This document shows positions 55,200-63,625 of a DNA stretch of 64,000 nucleotides, in pieces. The DNA comes from Eubacterium sp. MSJ-33 (GTDB lineage Bacteria; Bacillota; Clostridia; Lachnospirales; Lachnospiraceae): the NCBI RefSeq assembly GCF_022174665.1, contig NZ_CP076562.1, positions 2,558,525 to 2,622,524 on the forward strand. The letters run 5' to 3'. Position numbers and translations under genes: made by a program. The stretch's first letter is position 1; each line of letters opens with the position of its first letter. The notes beneath the pieces were generated by a model. It saw nothing but the letters and a program-made list of their open reading frames with translations. It did no database searches and had not been told where the DNA came from.

Positions 55200-55303
55200 T
55201 TCGTCCGGGCATTTGTACATACAAAGCGGAAATGCTTCCATGTGGAAAGGCACTGTTAACCGGCTGGGGAAATCATAATTGATAAATAATATCAAAAAAA
55301 CGC

Positions 55304-55668
55304 TTGACATTCATTTACGATAGGACTAGTATGTCGGTAAACAAAGAGCAAATGCTGAGAACAGAACAAGGTTTTCGAAAGGAAATACTTCAGAGAGCTG
55401 TCGGCTGGTGTGAGACAGTGTAGGATTTCGGAAATTATCCTCTGCGAGCAGTGCACTGAATTCCTTTTTAGGACATTAGGTGTCACCGGTTTTCTACCGT
55501 TACATAGAAGCTTATTTCACAGATGACATGTTGAGATGATGCAAAAGTTGCAAATATATCGATATGCGGTCTGTAAGATGAGAATGAGTGGTCGCATATG
55601 CGGCAAATAAAGTGGTAACGCGGAAGTTTAAACCTTCGTCTTTATGTAAGACGGAGGTTTTATTTTTT
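55304..55668 (+). promoter_or_regulatory. T-box leader with promoter, upstream of cstA
   Basis: The promoter is TTGACA (55304-55309), 17 bases, TAGTAT (55327-55332). The transcript then has the T-box stem I signature AGAGAGC...GGCTGGTG...GAG, a perfect ATATGCG / CGCATAT stem III-type hairpin (about 55563-55600), the T-box sequence AAAGTGGTAACGCGG (55609-55623) and a terminator (55630-55668) whose arms are AACCTTCGTCTT and AAGACGGAGGTT. Uncharged tRNA would stabilise the antiterminator and allow cstA transcription. The specifier codon could not be fixed by eye; TTC in CTGAATTCC is one candidate. The earlier part of the gap (55200-55303) shows nothing else. Confidence 0.85.
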
Positions 55669-55759
55669 GTGAGCTGATGAGATTTTTCGTCTGGCTGCAG
55701 GATGTATTTACTCTTTGTAAATATTTAGAAGGGAGCCGCCGCGTGGCGGGTGAGGAAGT

Positions 55760-57448
55760 ATGAATGGTTTAGTAATTGTTTTAATCGGAATTGTAGTGTT
55801 GTTCGCGGGCTATCTTTTCTATGGCAGATGGCTTGCAAAGAAATGGGGACTTGATCCGAAGGCTGAAACTCCGGCAGTGAAGTACGAGGATGGAGAAGAC
55901 TATGTTCCGTCATCCAAATTCACGGTATTTTCACATCAGTTTTCATCCATCGCAGGTGCAGGCCCTGTAACCGGACCAATCCTTGCATCTGTATTCGGCT
56001 GGGTGCCGGTATTGCTCTGGCTGTTGATCGGTGGATTGTTCTTCGGAGCCGTACAGGATTTCGGTGCTTTGTATGCATCTGTAAAGAACGAAGGAAAATC
56101 AATGGGTATGATCATCGAGAAGTACATTGGTAAGGCGGGAAGAAAGCTCTTCATGCTGTTTTGCTGGTTGTTCACATTGCTTGTTATCGCAGCATTTACG
56201 GATATGGTAGCCGGAACCTTTGTGGGTAAGGGTGTTGCAGATATGGCGAAGGAGACAAGCTATGCAAATGCATCCGCCGCTTCTATCTCTATGTTGTTTA
56301 TCGTAGCAGCAATCGTATTTGGTGTAATCCAGAAGCATGTAAAGAATATGAACGAAGGCGTCAGAGCGGTCATTGCAATCGCACTTTTGGTAGGTATGTT
56401 TGCACTTGGTATGCATCTTCCTTGGTATGCTACAAAGACTGCCTGGATCTACATTGTTATGGCATATCTGTTTCTTGCATCGGTTATGCCAATGTGGTTA
56501 CTGATGCAGCCGCGTGATTACATGACGACCTTCATGCTGCTTGGCATGATCGTCGGTGCAGTTGTCGGTGTTGTCGTAGCACATCCGACGATGCAGCTTA
56601 ATGCGTATAACGGATTTAATGTCGGTGGAAATTATCTGTTCCCAACATTGTTTGTCACGATTGCCTGTGGAGCCGTTTCCGGATTCCACAGTCTGGTATC
56701 TTCCGGTACATCATCAAAGACAATCCGGAACGAGAAGGATATGCCGATGGTTGGTTATGGCGCTATGGTTGTAGAATCATTGCTTGGTATCATCGCATTG
56801 GTTGTTGTTGGTGCTGTTGCAGTCAATGGTACAAAACCGGATGGAACACCATTTGCAATCTTCTCCAGCGGTGTTGCAGGTTTCCTTGAGAAGCTTGGTC
56901 TGCCGGTTCAGCTCGCAACTGTATTTATGACAATGTGTGTATCTGCACTTGCACTGACATCGCTTGATTCGGTTGCACGTATCGGACGTATGTCTTTCCA
57001 GGAGCTGTTCCTCGGCGATACAACCGATACATCAAAGATGCCTGTGTGGCAGAAAATTTTGACTAACAAATATTTCGCAACTGTGGTAACATTATTCTTT
57101 GGATATTTACTGACACTTGGTGGATATACTAATGTATGGCCTTTGTTTGGTTCTGCAAACCAGCTGCTTGCAGCACTTGTATTGATCGCACTTGCGGTAT
57201 TTTTAAAGACAACCGGAAGAACCGGATGGACACTGTATGCACCAATGTTCATCATGCTTGCTGTAACATTTACTGCATTAGTACAGAAGACAATCGCACT
57301 TGTAAAGAACATCGCCGGCGGGAATGCAACGATGCTTGTTGATGGACTGCAGTTTATCGTCGCAATCCTGTTGATGGTACTTGGTGTGCTGGTTGCATTT
57401 AGTTGTCTGAAGAAGCTGTTCACGAAGAAAGCAAAGGCTGAAAATTAG
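55760..57448 (+). CDS. cstA: CstA family transporter (carbon starvation protein)
   Basis: 562 residues with numerous membrane segments. The conserved HQFSSIAGAGPVTGPILA segment near the N-terminus, GAVQDFGALYASVKNEGKS and GFHSLVSSGTSSKTI are hallmarks of CstA/BtsT. These transporters take up peptides, and some members take up pyruvate. T-box control upstream argues for amino-acid or peptide uptake here. GAAGGGAGCC lies some distance upstream; GAGGAAG is nearer to ATG 55760. A repeat element fills the region after its stop. Confidence 0.92.
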   Translation: MNGLVIVLIGIVVLFAGYLFYGRWLAKKWGLDPKAETPAVKYEDGEDYVPSSKFTVFSHQFSSIAGAGPVTGPILASVFGWVPVLLWLLIGGLFFGAVQDFGALYASVKNEGKSMGMIIEKYIGKAGRKLFMLFCWLFTLLVIAAFTDMVAGTFVGKGVADMAKETSYANASAASISMLFIVAAIVFGVIQKHVKNMNEGVRAVIAIALLVGMFALGMHLPWYATKTAWIYIVMAYLFLASVMPMWLLMQPRDYMTTFMLLGMIVGAVVGVVVAHPTMQLNAYNGFNVGGNYLFPTLFVTIACGAVSGFHSLVSSGTSSKTIRNEKDMPMVGYGAMVVESLLGIIALVVVGAVAVNGTKPDGTPFAIFSSGVAGFLEKLGLPVQLATVFMTMCVSALALTSLDSVARIGRMSFQELFLGDTTDTSKMPVWQKILTNKYFATVVTLFFGYLLTLGGYTNVWPLFGSANQLLAALVLIALAVFLKTTGRTGWTLYAPMFIMLAVTFTALVQKTIALVKNIAGGNATMLVDGLQFIVAILLMVLGVLVAFSCLKKLFTKKAKAEN

Positions 57449-57472
57449 GAGAATTGCGAATTAATATAATAA

Positions 57473-57892
57473 AAATCGTACGTATATTACATATCAGATT
57501 TGTATAATATAGGATGTATTGAAACTAAGAAGTACTAAAGATGTTCTGATATAAGTTTTGATAACGGACGCAACCGCCGCACGGGAATCGCCCACTCGCT
57601 TTGCTCGTCGGCAGGTTGTCGGGCGCATCCTAAATAGGAATCTGCGATTCCTATGCGCCCTCCGCTCGCCGTCCATGGGAGGGTATCGTCTGCTCGCTTA
57701 TAGCGAACAGACAGGTCGATGTTTCTCATCCTAAATGCGAATCGGAGATTCGCATGAGAAACATCTCTCAGCGGCGGCTTGTTTGAACATCGTGTTCAAA
57801 CATTGCTGGATATTTACAGAACATCAAGTACTCCTATGTTCCAAACATATCTATATTCCACAAATCTGATATGTTTATATACGTACGATATT
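57473..57892. repeat. Long inverted-repeat element, copy C (reverse orientation, with extra hairpins)
   Basis: It occupies most of the 57449-57943 gap. Ends pair as ATCGTACGTATAT / ATATACGTACGAT, and arms continue over about 80 bases (ATATCAGATTTGT inverted at 57862-57873; GAAACTAAGAAGTACT against AGTACTCCTATGTTCC). The core GTTTGAACA-TCG-TGTTCAAAC (57781-57801) is the reverse complement of copies A and B. Unlike them it has about 150 extra bases holding several local hairpins: a GGGCGCAT...GCGCCC arm with ATAGGAATC / GATTCCTAT inside (about 57620-57660), GTCTGCTCGC / GCGAACAGAC (57688-57712), and GATGTTTCTCAT...TGAGAAACATC with TGCGAATC / GATTCGCA inside (57718-57764). No credible coding. 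Confidence 0.85.
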
Positions 57893-57943
57893 TACAAATA
57901 GATTTCGTAATAACAAATTTTTGACTTTGGAAGGAGATACAGG

Positions 57944-58918
57944 ATGTGTACAGCAGCGACGTATAAGACGAAGGATTTTTATTTTGGACGGACGCTTGAT
58001 TATGAGTTTTCGTATGGTGATGAGGTGACGGTGACACCGCGGAATTTCTGTTTCCGGTTCCGGCACATGGGTGAAGTGAAGACGCACTACGCTATGATCG
58101 GTATGGCGTATGTGGCAGATGATTATCCGCTCTACTATGATGCCGTAAATGAGAAGGGACTTGGTATGGCAGGCTTGAATTTTGTTGGGAATGCGAAGTA
58201 TCAGGACGTGCAGGCAGGCCGTGAGAATGTGGCACAGTTTGAGTTTATTCCATGGATCTTGAGTCAGTGTGCAACGGTGTTCGAGGCACGTAAGGCATTA
58301 GAGAAGATGAATCTCGTTGGAACGCCGTATAGTGAGAAGCTGCCATGTGCATCGCTGCATTGGATTATTGCAGATAAGGATGCCACGATCGTGGTAGAAT
58401 GTGTGGAGGATGGCTTGCATGTCTATGACAATCCGGTCGGAGTGCTGACCAACAATCCGCCATTTCCGGTGCAGATGTTCATGCTGAACAATTATATGCA
58501 TGTATCACCAAGCCAGCCGGAAAATCACTTTGCGAAGGAGCTTCCGCTTGCAGCGTATAGCCGTGGTATGGGTGGACTTGGACTTCCGGGCGACCTTTCA
58601 TCGGCGTCACGGTTTGCGAAGGTCGCATTTACAAAGATGCATGCAATCTCCGGAGAGTCAGAAGCGGAGAGCGTGAGCCAGTTCTTCCATATCTTAGGTT
58701 CCGTAGAGCAGCAGCGAGGCTGTTGTGAGGTGGAGCCGGGAAAATATGAGATTACGATCTATACGTCCTGTGTCAATGCGGACAAGGGAATCTATTATTA
58801 TACAACCTATGAGAATCATCAGATTCAGGCGGTGGATATGCACCGGGAAGATCTGGATGGAGATACACTTCACAGGTATCCGCTCATCAATGAGGAGCAG
58901 ATTCATGTGGTGAATTAG
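57944..58918 (+). CDS. Choloylglycine hydrolase family enzyme (bile salt hydrolase-like)
   Basis: 324 residues, linear-amide Ntn hydrolase. Cys2 directly follows the initiator Met (MCTAATY), as required for the N-terminal nucleophile after Met removal. FGRTLDYE supplies R16 and D19; GLGMAGLNFVGNAKY, VLTNNPPFPVQMFMLNNY and ASRFAKVAF supply the other active-site Asn and Arg positions of bile salt hydrolases. It would deconjugate glyco- or tauro-bile acids; penicillin V acylase or acyl-homoserine-lactone acylase activity are alternatives in this family. AAGGAGATA precedes ATG 57944. A terminator follows at 58974. Confidence 0.88.
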   Translation: MCTAATYKTKDFYFGRTLDYEFSYGDEVTVTPRNFCFRFRHMGEVKTHYAMIGMAYVADDYPLYYDAVNEKGLGMAGLNFVGNAKYQDVQAGRENVAQFEFIPWILSQCATVFEARKALEKMNLVGTPYSEKLPCASLHWIIADKDATIVVECVEDGLHVYDNPVGVLTNNPPFPVQMFMLNNYMHVSPSQPENHFAKELPLAAYSRGMGGLGLPGDLSSASRFAKVAFTKMHAISGESEAESVSQFFHILGSVEQQRGCCEVEPGKYEITIYTSCVNADKGIYYYTTYENHQIQAVDMHREDLDGDTLHRYPLINEEQIHVVN

Positions 58919-58973
58919 TAGTCAATAGTCATGGTTACAGAAATGATCTAATTTTTGTGGAAGTTGGAGTTTT

Positions 58974-59003
58974 AGGCAGTCGATGAAAGTCGGCTGCCTT
59001 TTT
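58974..59003 (+). terminator. Rho-independent terminator
   Basis: AGGCAGTCG pairs with CGGCTGCCT (one G-T pair), followed by TTTTT. Confidence 0.85.
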
Positions 59004-59065
59004 CGGTGGTTTGAGTGGTAAATTGGGGGAAAAGTTGGAAAATCCCCCAAATTAAAAAATAAGGG

Positions 59066-59107
59066 TTGACAGCAGACAGATTATACGCTAACATAACGGT
59101 GTTATGT
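59066..59107 (+). promoter_or_regulatory. tetR promoter with overlapping operator
   Basis: TTGACA (59066-59071), a 17-base spacer and TAACAT (59089-59094). The dyad ACATAAC-GGT-GTTATGT (59091-59107) overlaps the -10 box. The same CATAAC...GTTATG dyad recurs at 59823-59837 before the ABC exporter, so it is very likely the TetR-family operator, with autorepression. Confidence 0.85.
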
Positions 59108-59164
59108 GAGGAGCCTTCTACAGGCGAAGCCTGTATCAGGATAGAGCGAAAAGGAGCAAGAAAA

Positions 59165-59779
59165 GTGGAAAAGGAAACAAGGGAGTTGCTGTTGGCGAGT
59201 GCCAAGCAGGAATTCTTGGAAAAAGGATATCAGGGAGCTTCGCTTCGATCAATCTGTAAGAATGCAGGGGTGACGACCGGCGCGTTGTATTTCTTCTTTC
59301 AGGATAAGGAAGATTTGTTTGCGGCAATAGTGGAGCCGGTTTTGGAGAAGCTAAAACATATGCTGCAACAGCATATGCGTCAGGAACTCATGGAACTGCA
59401 ACAGCTTCCGGATGCAAGGGAAGATAACATGCAGGATGATATGTTTGCAAGTACGCAGATTATCCATCTTCTATATGCGAACTATGATATGTTTACCTTG
59501 ATTTTGACGAAGAGCCAGGGCTCGCGGTTTGAAACATGTATCGATCAGTTTGTTGAGATACTGGAACAGGGATATCGCGTATTTGCGGATGAACAGGCAA
59601 AGCAGATGGGGGTAGATCCGCCGGATGCCTATACGATCCATTGGGTCTCTCATGTACAGATTAATGCATTTACCCATTTGCTGCTGCATGAGAGAGATGA
59701 GCAGAAAGCGCTACAGCACATGGAACACGTCCTGCCGTATCTGGTTGGCGGCTGGTACGCAATGTTCCAAACCAAATAA
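59165..59779 (+). CDS. TetR family transcriptional regulator
   Basis: 204 residues from GTG 59165, because AAGGAG (59151-59156) is 8 bases upstream and no ATG fits. The N-terminal TetR helix-turn-helix is GASLRSICKNAGVTTGALYFF-F (broken for length), followed by QDKEDLFAAIVEP. The C-terminal ligand-binding helices are divergent, as usual. The operators at 59091 and 59817 imply it represses itself and the downstream FtsX-type exporter, with derepression by an unknown small molecule or membrane stress. Confidence 0.9.
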   Translation: MEKETRELLLASAKQEFLEKGYQGASLRSICKNAGVTTGALYFFFQDKEDLFAAIVEPVLEKLKHMLQQHMRQELMELQQLPDAREDNMQDDMFASTQIIHLLYANYDMFTLILTKSQGSRFETCIDQFVEILEQGYRVFADEQAKQMGVDPPDAYTIHWVSHVQINAFTHLLLHERDEQKALQHMEHVLPYLVGGWYAMFQTK

Positions 59780-59787
59780 AGTGAATG

Positions 59788-59810
59788 AGCTATGCCATGC
59801 ATAGCTTTTT
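59788..59810 (+). terminator. Rho-independent terminator after tetR
   Basis: AGCTATG / CATAGCT with a short CCATG loop, followed by TTTT. Confidence 0.8.
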
Positions 59811-59816
59811 ATAAGC

Positions 59817-59841
59817 CTAGAACATAACAGCGTTATGCTAG
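59817..59841 (+). promoter_or_regulatory. Second TetR operator
   Basis: CATAAC-AGC-GTTATG (59823-59837) with outer CTAG on both sides. It matches the dyad in the tetR promoter in all six arm positions. It marks the control region of the ABC exporter at 60099-63531. Confidence 0.8.
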
Positions 59842-59914
59842 GGCAAGATAATTCAAATACATACAAGGATTATCGAAATAGGCGAATCTGTCGTTGGAAG
59901 CGGATGATTATGTA

Positions 59915-60079
59915 GATGAAGCAGTTCCTATCAACCAATTCGTGCGCAGGCCGTTGGAACACGCCAGCACTTAACGAGCTGCACCGAAAGCATGTAGGTG
60001 CAGAGAGTTTAGTGCCTGTTGCGTGAGGAAGTGAGCGAGAGCGTGTCTGCGCAGAATTGAGTAGGAGGAACTGCTTCGA
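59915..60079 (+). repeat. Nested inverted-repeat leader before the ABC exporter
   Basis: Several arm pairs nest in order: GAAGCAGTTCCT with AGGAACTGCTTC, CAATTCGTGCGCAG with CTGCGCAGAATTG, GCACTTAA with TTTAGTGC, and CTGCACC with GGTGCAG around an 11-base loop (GAAAGCATGTA). The 3' side has about 15 extra bases rich in GAGCGAG. The transcript would fold into one long stem ending just before the SD AAGGAGGA (60083-60090). It fills most of the 59780-60098 gap together with the terminator and operator. It could be an mRNA leader structure or a small mobile repeat. Confidence 0.75.
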
Positions 60080-60098
60080 AAAAAGGAGGACAAAGAAG

Positions 60099-60800
60099 AT
60101 GTATGTTGCGGTATCAGATGTAAAGAAAAGCTACGGAGAGGGTGGCAGCTATATGCAGGTGTTGAAGGGCGTGTCGGTAGGCATTGAAAAAGGAAAGATG
60201 TGTGTGATTCAGGGAACGAGTGGTTCCGGTAAATCGACACTTTTGAACTGTATCGGTGGACTGGATGTGGTAGATTCCGGTTCGATTCAGGTCGACGGAC
60301 AGGAGATGGTAGGCCTTAAGATGGATGCGCTCTCCGATTATCGTAGAGATTATCTCGGATTCATCTTCCAGTTTTACAATCTGGTTCCGAACCTTACGGT
60401 GCGCGAGAACATTCAGGTGTGTGAGTATCTGACCAATCAGCCACTGGATATGGATGAACTTCTGGATGTGCTTGGACTCACCGAGCATCAGAACAAATTT
60501 CCATCCCAGTTGTCCGGCGGGCAACAGCAGCGTTGTGCAATAGCCCGTGCACTCATCAAGAATCCGAAGCTTCTGCTCTGCGATGAGCCAACCGGAGCGC
60601 TGGATTCGAGAACTTCCCGGGATATCCTCATTTTGTTAGAGAAGATCAATGCGCAGTATGGAACAACGATGATCATCGTCACACACAACAACGCAATCAA
60701 GGATATGGTTGATCAGGTGATCGTTCTGAAGGACGGGCAGATTAAGAAGAATTACTACAACGAGACGAAGGTGCCGGCAGCAGAATTGGAGGATTTGTAA
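60099..60800 (+). CDS. ABC transporter ATPase, LolD/MacB type
   Basis: 233 residues from ATG 60099 (AAGGAGGA upstream; an earlier in-frame start lies inside the inverted repeat). Walker A GTSGSGKST, signature LSGGQQQR, Walker B LLLCDEPTGALD and a switch-region THNNA. QFYNLVPNLTVRENI is typical of the MacB/LolD/BceA branch, which partners with FtsX-type permeases. It is followed after one base by the permease gene. Control by the TetR regulator upstream suggests export of a toxic compound or handling of envelope stress. Confidence 0.93.
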   Translation: MYVAVSDVKKSYGEGGSYMQVLKGVSVGIEKGKMCVIQGTSGSGKSTLLNCIGGLDVVDSGSIQVDGQEMVGLKMDALSDYRRDYLGFIFQFYNLVPNLTVRENIQVCEYLTNQPLDMDELLDVLGLTEHQNKFPSQLSGGQQQRCAIARALIKNPKLLLCDEPTGALDSRTSRDILILLEKINAQYGTTMIIVTHNNAIKDMVDQVIVLKDGQIKKNYYNETKVPAAELEDL

Positions 60801-60801
60801 G

Positions 60802-63531
60802 ATGCAGAAAGTATTACGCAAACGAATTTTCAGAGATTTCAAAGAGAATTTGCCGCGCTATCTGGCACTCGCATTTTTGCTGATTCTCAGCATGTATATG
60901 GTTGTGAGTATTGTTGGAGCAGCAGAGACAGTTATGCGTGGCACAACAACCGAGGCGAAGAAGCAAAACGTCGAAGATGGTCAGTTTTCCCTCTTTGTTC
61001 CGATGAAGGAGAGTGAGTGGGACGCATTGACGGATAAGGGAATTACATTGGAGAAAATGTTTTTCTTAGATTATGATGTCGATGGGGATAAGACACTTCG
61101 TGTGTTCAAGAATCGTACCAAAATCGACACGATTGCGATTCATGCGGGCAAGCTCGCACAGGCAGACGATGAGCTTGTGCTTGAGCGGCAATATGCGGAG
61201 AAAAACGATATACACGTAGGAGATACAATTGTTCTTGGTGACCGTACATATAAAGTAAGCGGTATCGGCACGGTGCCGGATTACGACAGTCCATTGAAAT
61301 CACTCGGCGACACAGTCTGTGACAGTCTGAACTTCGGTCTGGCATTTGTGACAGATGAGGCGTACACGATACTTCAGAAGGAAGGCAAGAGTGAGAAGTC
61401 CGAGGAATATTATTATGCATACAAGTTAAATGATGCGATGACCGATGACGAATTAAAGGCAGAGTTAAAGCAGCTGTCCTTCTCCTCCGACGATGTGGAT
61501 GATGCGTATTTTCAGGAGTATTGGGACCGGACGCTCGGCAGGGAAGAGGAATTTCGTGATGGAATTAACGAGCTTGCCGATGGGGCAAAGGAGCTTGCGG
61601 ATGGATTGTCAGAGCTGACAGACAATAATCACGATCTCAAAAAGGCATCCGACCAGATATTTGCAGCCTATCTCGAACAGGCAAACAGTAAGCTCTCTGC
61701 CTACGGAGTTGAGATTTTGACCGCAGATAATTTCGAGGAAGTATTAGATAAGCAGATTCGGTCCACAAACAATGCAATGCTGCAGCTTGGGCTTGTGAAT
61801 GCGAAGAGCGAATTGCAGAAGCTGAAAGCATTTTCGGATGGTATCTATGAATATACAGATGGTACTGCGGACGCAGCTGACGGTGCAGCTGATGTACAAG
61901 ATGGCGTGCAGGAATTAAAGGATGAGACAGAGAATATGCTCGATGAGATATTCAATGCTGATGCGAATAATCTGCTGTCCTTCGTAACTGCAGAGGACAA
62001 TGTGCGTATCCATGCAGCCAGTGATGATGTGGAGATGAACAATACAATCGGTATGATTGCTGGCGTTTTGCTCCTGGTGCTGATTGCTTATGTGCTTTCT
62101 GTATTCGTGGTACATTCCATCGATCAGGAGAGCGCTGTGATCGGAGCCCTCTATGCACTCGGTGTAAAGCGAAAGGATCTGATGAGGCATTACATCCTGC
62201 TTCCGACCTTGATTTCCCTGATCGGAGGTGCAAGTGGAACAGCACTCGCTTACACAAAGATTGGCGTGCGGTACCAGATGCAGGATACATATTATTATTA
62301 TTCCCTGCCGGATATAGCAGTACAGATACGGCCATATACAATCGTATATGGTGTTGCAATTCCGCCAATCATATGTCTGGTCGTGACAAGTCTTGTTATC
62401 CGCAAGCGCCTGTCCCGTCCAGTATTGACATTGCTTAAAAATGAGCAGAAGGCTGCAAAGGGCAAGGATGTGAAGCTTGGCAACATGAAGTTTATGAAAC
62501 TGTTCCGTATCCGCCAGATCCTGCGTGAGAGACGGACTGCACTTACCGTTGTATTCGGTATGTTTGTCAGTATCCTGCTGCTCGTTATGTCAATGGAAAT
62601 CTATGTATACTGTCGTGCTGTACAGGATGATTATGTCGCAGATACAAAATTTGAATATATGTATACCTATAAATATCCGGGCGAGGAAGTGCCGGATGGT
62701 GGCTATGAAGCTTATGCCAAGACGTTGAAGAAGGAAATCTATGGATATAACTTCGATGTAACGGTGCTTGGCATCAAGGAGAACAATCCGTTCTTTGATG
62801 TGACACTTTCCGATTCCGCAGATAAGGTAACAATCAGCTCATCCATTTCTTACAAATATGGATTGAAAAAAGGGGATGTGATCACCCTGAAGGATGAGGA
62901 AAATGGAAAAATCTACGCATTTGAGATCGAGGCAGTGACACAGTATGCGCCAAGCTTTATGGTGTTCCTTCCATATGACAAGGCACTTGACTTGTTCGGT
63001 GAGCAGGATGATTATTATAATGTCGTATTTGCCGATCATGATCTGGGTGTGGAAAGTGGACGTCTGTATTCGACGATGACACGTGACGATGTGAAGAAAG
63101 CAGCCGGAATCTTCTCTGACCAGATGCGTTCGATGATTATTACGATCGGCGCGGTATCTGCCCTGATCTTTGCGATTGTCCTGTATCTGATGATGAAGGT
63201 TATGATCGATCGTTCTTCATTCAGCATTGCGTTGATCAAGATCTTCGGTTACCGGAATAAGGAAGTCAAGAAGATGTATTTAGATGGAAACTTCTATATC
63301 GTTTTGATCGGTGCACTTGTTTCGGTTCCGCTTGCGAAGGTACTGCTTGATGCGGTGTATGAGCCGCAGTTCGTACCGAATATCGCGTGTGGTGTCGACA
63401 AGTCCTTTCCGGCATGGCTGTATCTGGCGATGTTCGTAGGTGTGCTTGTATTGTATTTCATTATCAATCATTTACTTGTGCGGAAAATCAAGCAGATGTT
63501 ACCGGCTGAAGTGCTGAAGAATCGCGAGTAA
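60802..63531 (+). CDS. FtsX-family ABC transporter permease
   Basis: 909 residues. One N-terminal helix (YLALAFLLILSMYMVVSIVG), a large extracellular domain (~50-410), then membrane blocks at ~415-540 and near ~590, a second extracellular segment, and a final block (~765-900). FVVHSIDQESAVIGALYALGVKRKDLMRHY and SSFSIALIKIFGYRNKEVKKM are FtsX-domain motifs. The extracellular part includes a heptad-like stretch (GINELADGAKELADGLSEL) resembling YhgE/Pip-type coiled coils. With the ATPase encoded one base upstream it forms a type VII (MacB-like) mechanotransmission exporter. A terminator follows. Confidence 0.9.
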   Translation: MQKVLRKRIFRDFKENLPRYLALAFLLILSMYMVVSIVGAAETVMRGTTTEAKKQNVEDGQFSLFVPMKESEWDALTDKGITLEKMFFLDYDVDGDKTLRVFKNRTKIDTIAIHAGKLAQADDELVLERQYAEKNDIHVGDTIVLGDRTYKVSGIGTVPDYDSPLKSLGDTVCDSLNFGLAFVTDEAYTILQKEGKSEKSEEYYYAYKLNDAMTDDELKAELKQLSFSSDDVDDAYFQEYWDRTLGREEEFRDGINELADGAKELADGLSELTDNNHDLKKASDQIFAAYLEQANSKLSAYGVEILTADNFEEVLDKQIRSTNNAMLQLGLVNAKSELQKLKAFSDGIYEYTDGTADAADGAADVQDGVQELKDETENMLDEIFNADANNLLSFVTAEDNVRIHAASDDVEMNNTIGMIAGVLLLVLIAYVLSVFVVHSIDQESAVIGALYALGVKRKDLMRHYILLPTLISLIGGASGTALAYTKIGVRYQMQDTYYYYSLPDIAVQIRPYTIVYGVAIPPIICLVVTSLVIRKRLSRPVLTLLKNEQKAAKGKDVKLGNMKFMKLFRIRQILRERRTALTVVFGMFVSILLLVMSMEIYVYCRAVQDDYVADTKFEYMYTYKYPGEEVPDGGYEAYAKTLKKEIYGYNFDVTVLGIKENNPFFDVTLSDSADKVTISSSISYKYGLKKGDVITLKDEENGKIYAFEIEAVTQYAPSFMVFLPYDKALDLFGEQDDYYNVVFADHDLGVESGRLYSTMTRDDVKKAAGIFSDQMRSMIITIGAVSALIFAIVLYLMMKVMIDRSSFSIALIKIFGYRNKEVKKMYLDGNFYIVLIGALVSVPLAKVLLDAVYEPQFVPNIACGVDKSFPAWLYLAMFVGVLVLYFIINHLLVRKIKQMLPAEVLKNRE

Positions 63532-63537
63532 AATGAG

Positions 63538-63579
63538 AAAAAAACGCATGTATCTCCATTGAGAAGCATGCGTTTTTTT
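63538..63579 (+). terminator. Rho-independent terminator after the FtsX gene
   Basis: AAAACGCATG pairs with CATGCGTTTT around a 16-base loop, followed by more T. Confidence 0.9.
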
Positions 63580-63587
63580 GGTACAAT
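63559..63587 (+). promoter_or_regulatory. Promoter of the SDR gene
   Basis: TTGAGA (63559-63564), a 17-base spacer and TACAAT (63582-63587). The -35 box lies inside the preceding terminator loop, so the two elements overlap. Confidence 0.7.
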
Positions 63588-63625
63588 ATACATATCTGAA
63601 TTAAGATACGAAAGGGGATTATGAC

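Noticed and set aside
57535..57729. Small open frame inside repeat copy C
   Set aside because: Its sequence consists of the element's hairpin arms, so it is a by-product of repeat structure.
57944..58918. Signal peptide on the choloylglycine hydrolase
   Set aside because: Cys2 immediately follows the initiator Met, which is required for the Ntn nucleophile; there is no hydrophobic leader.
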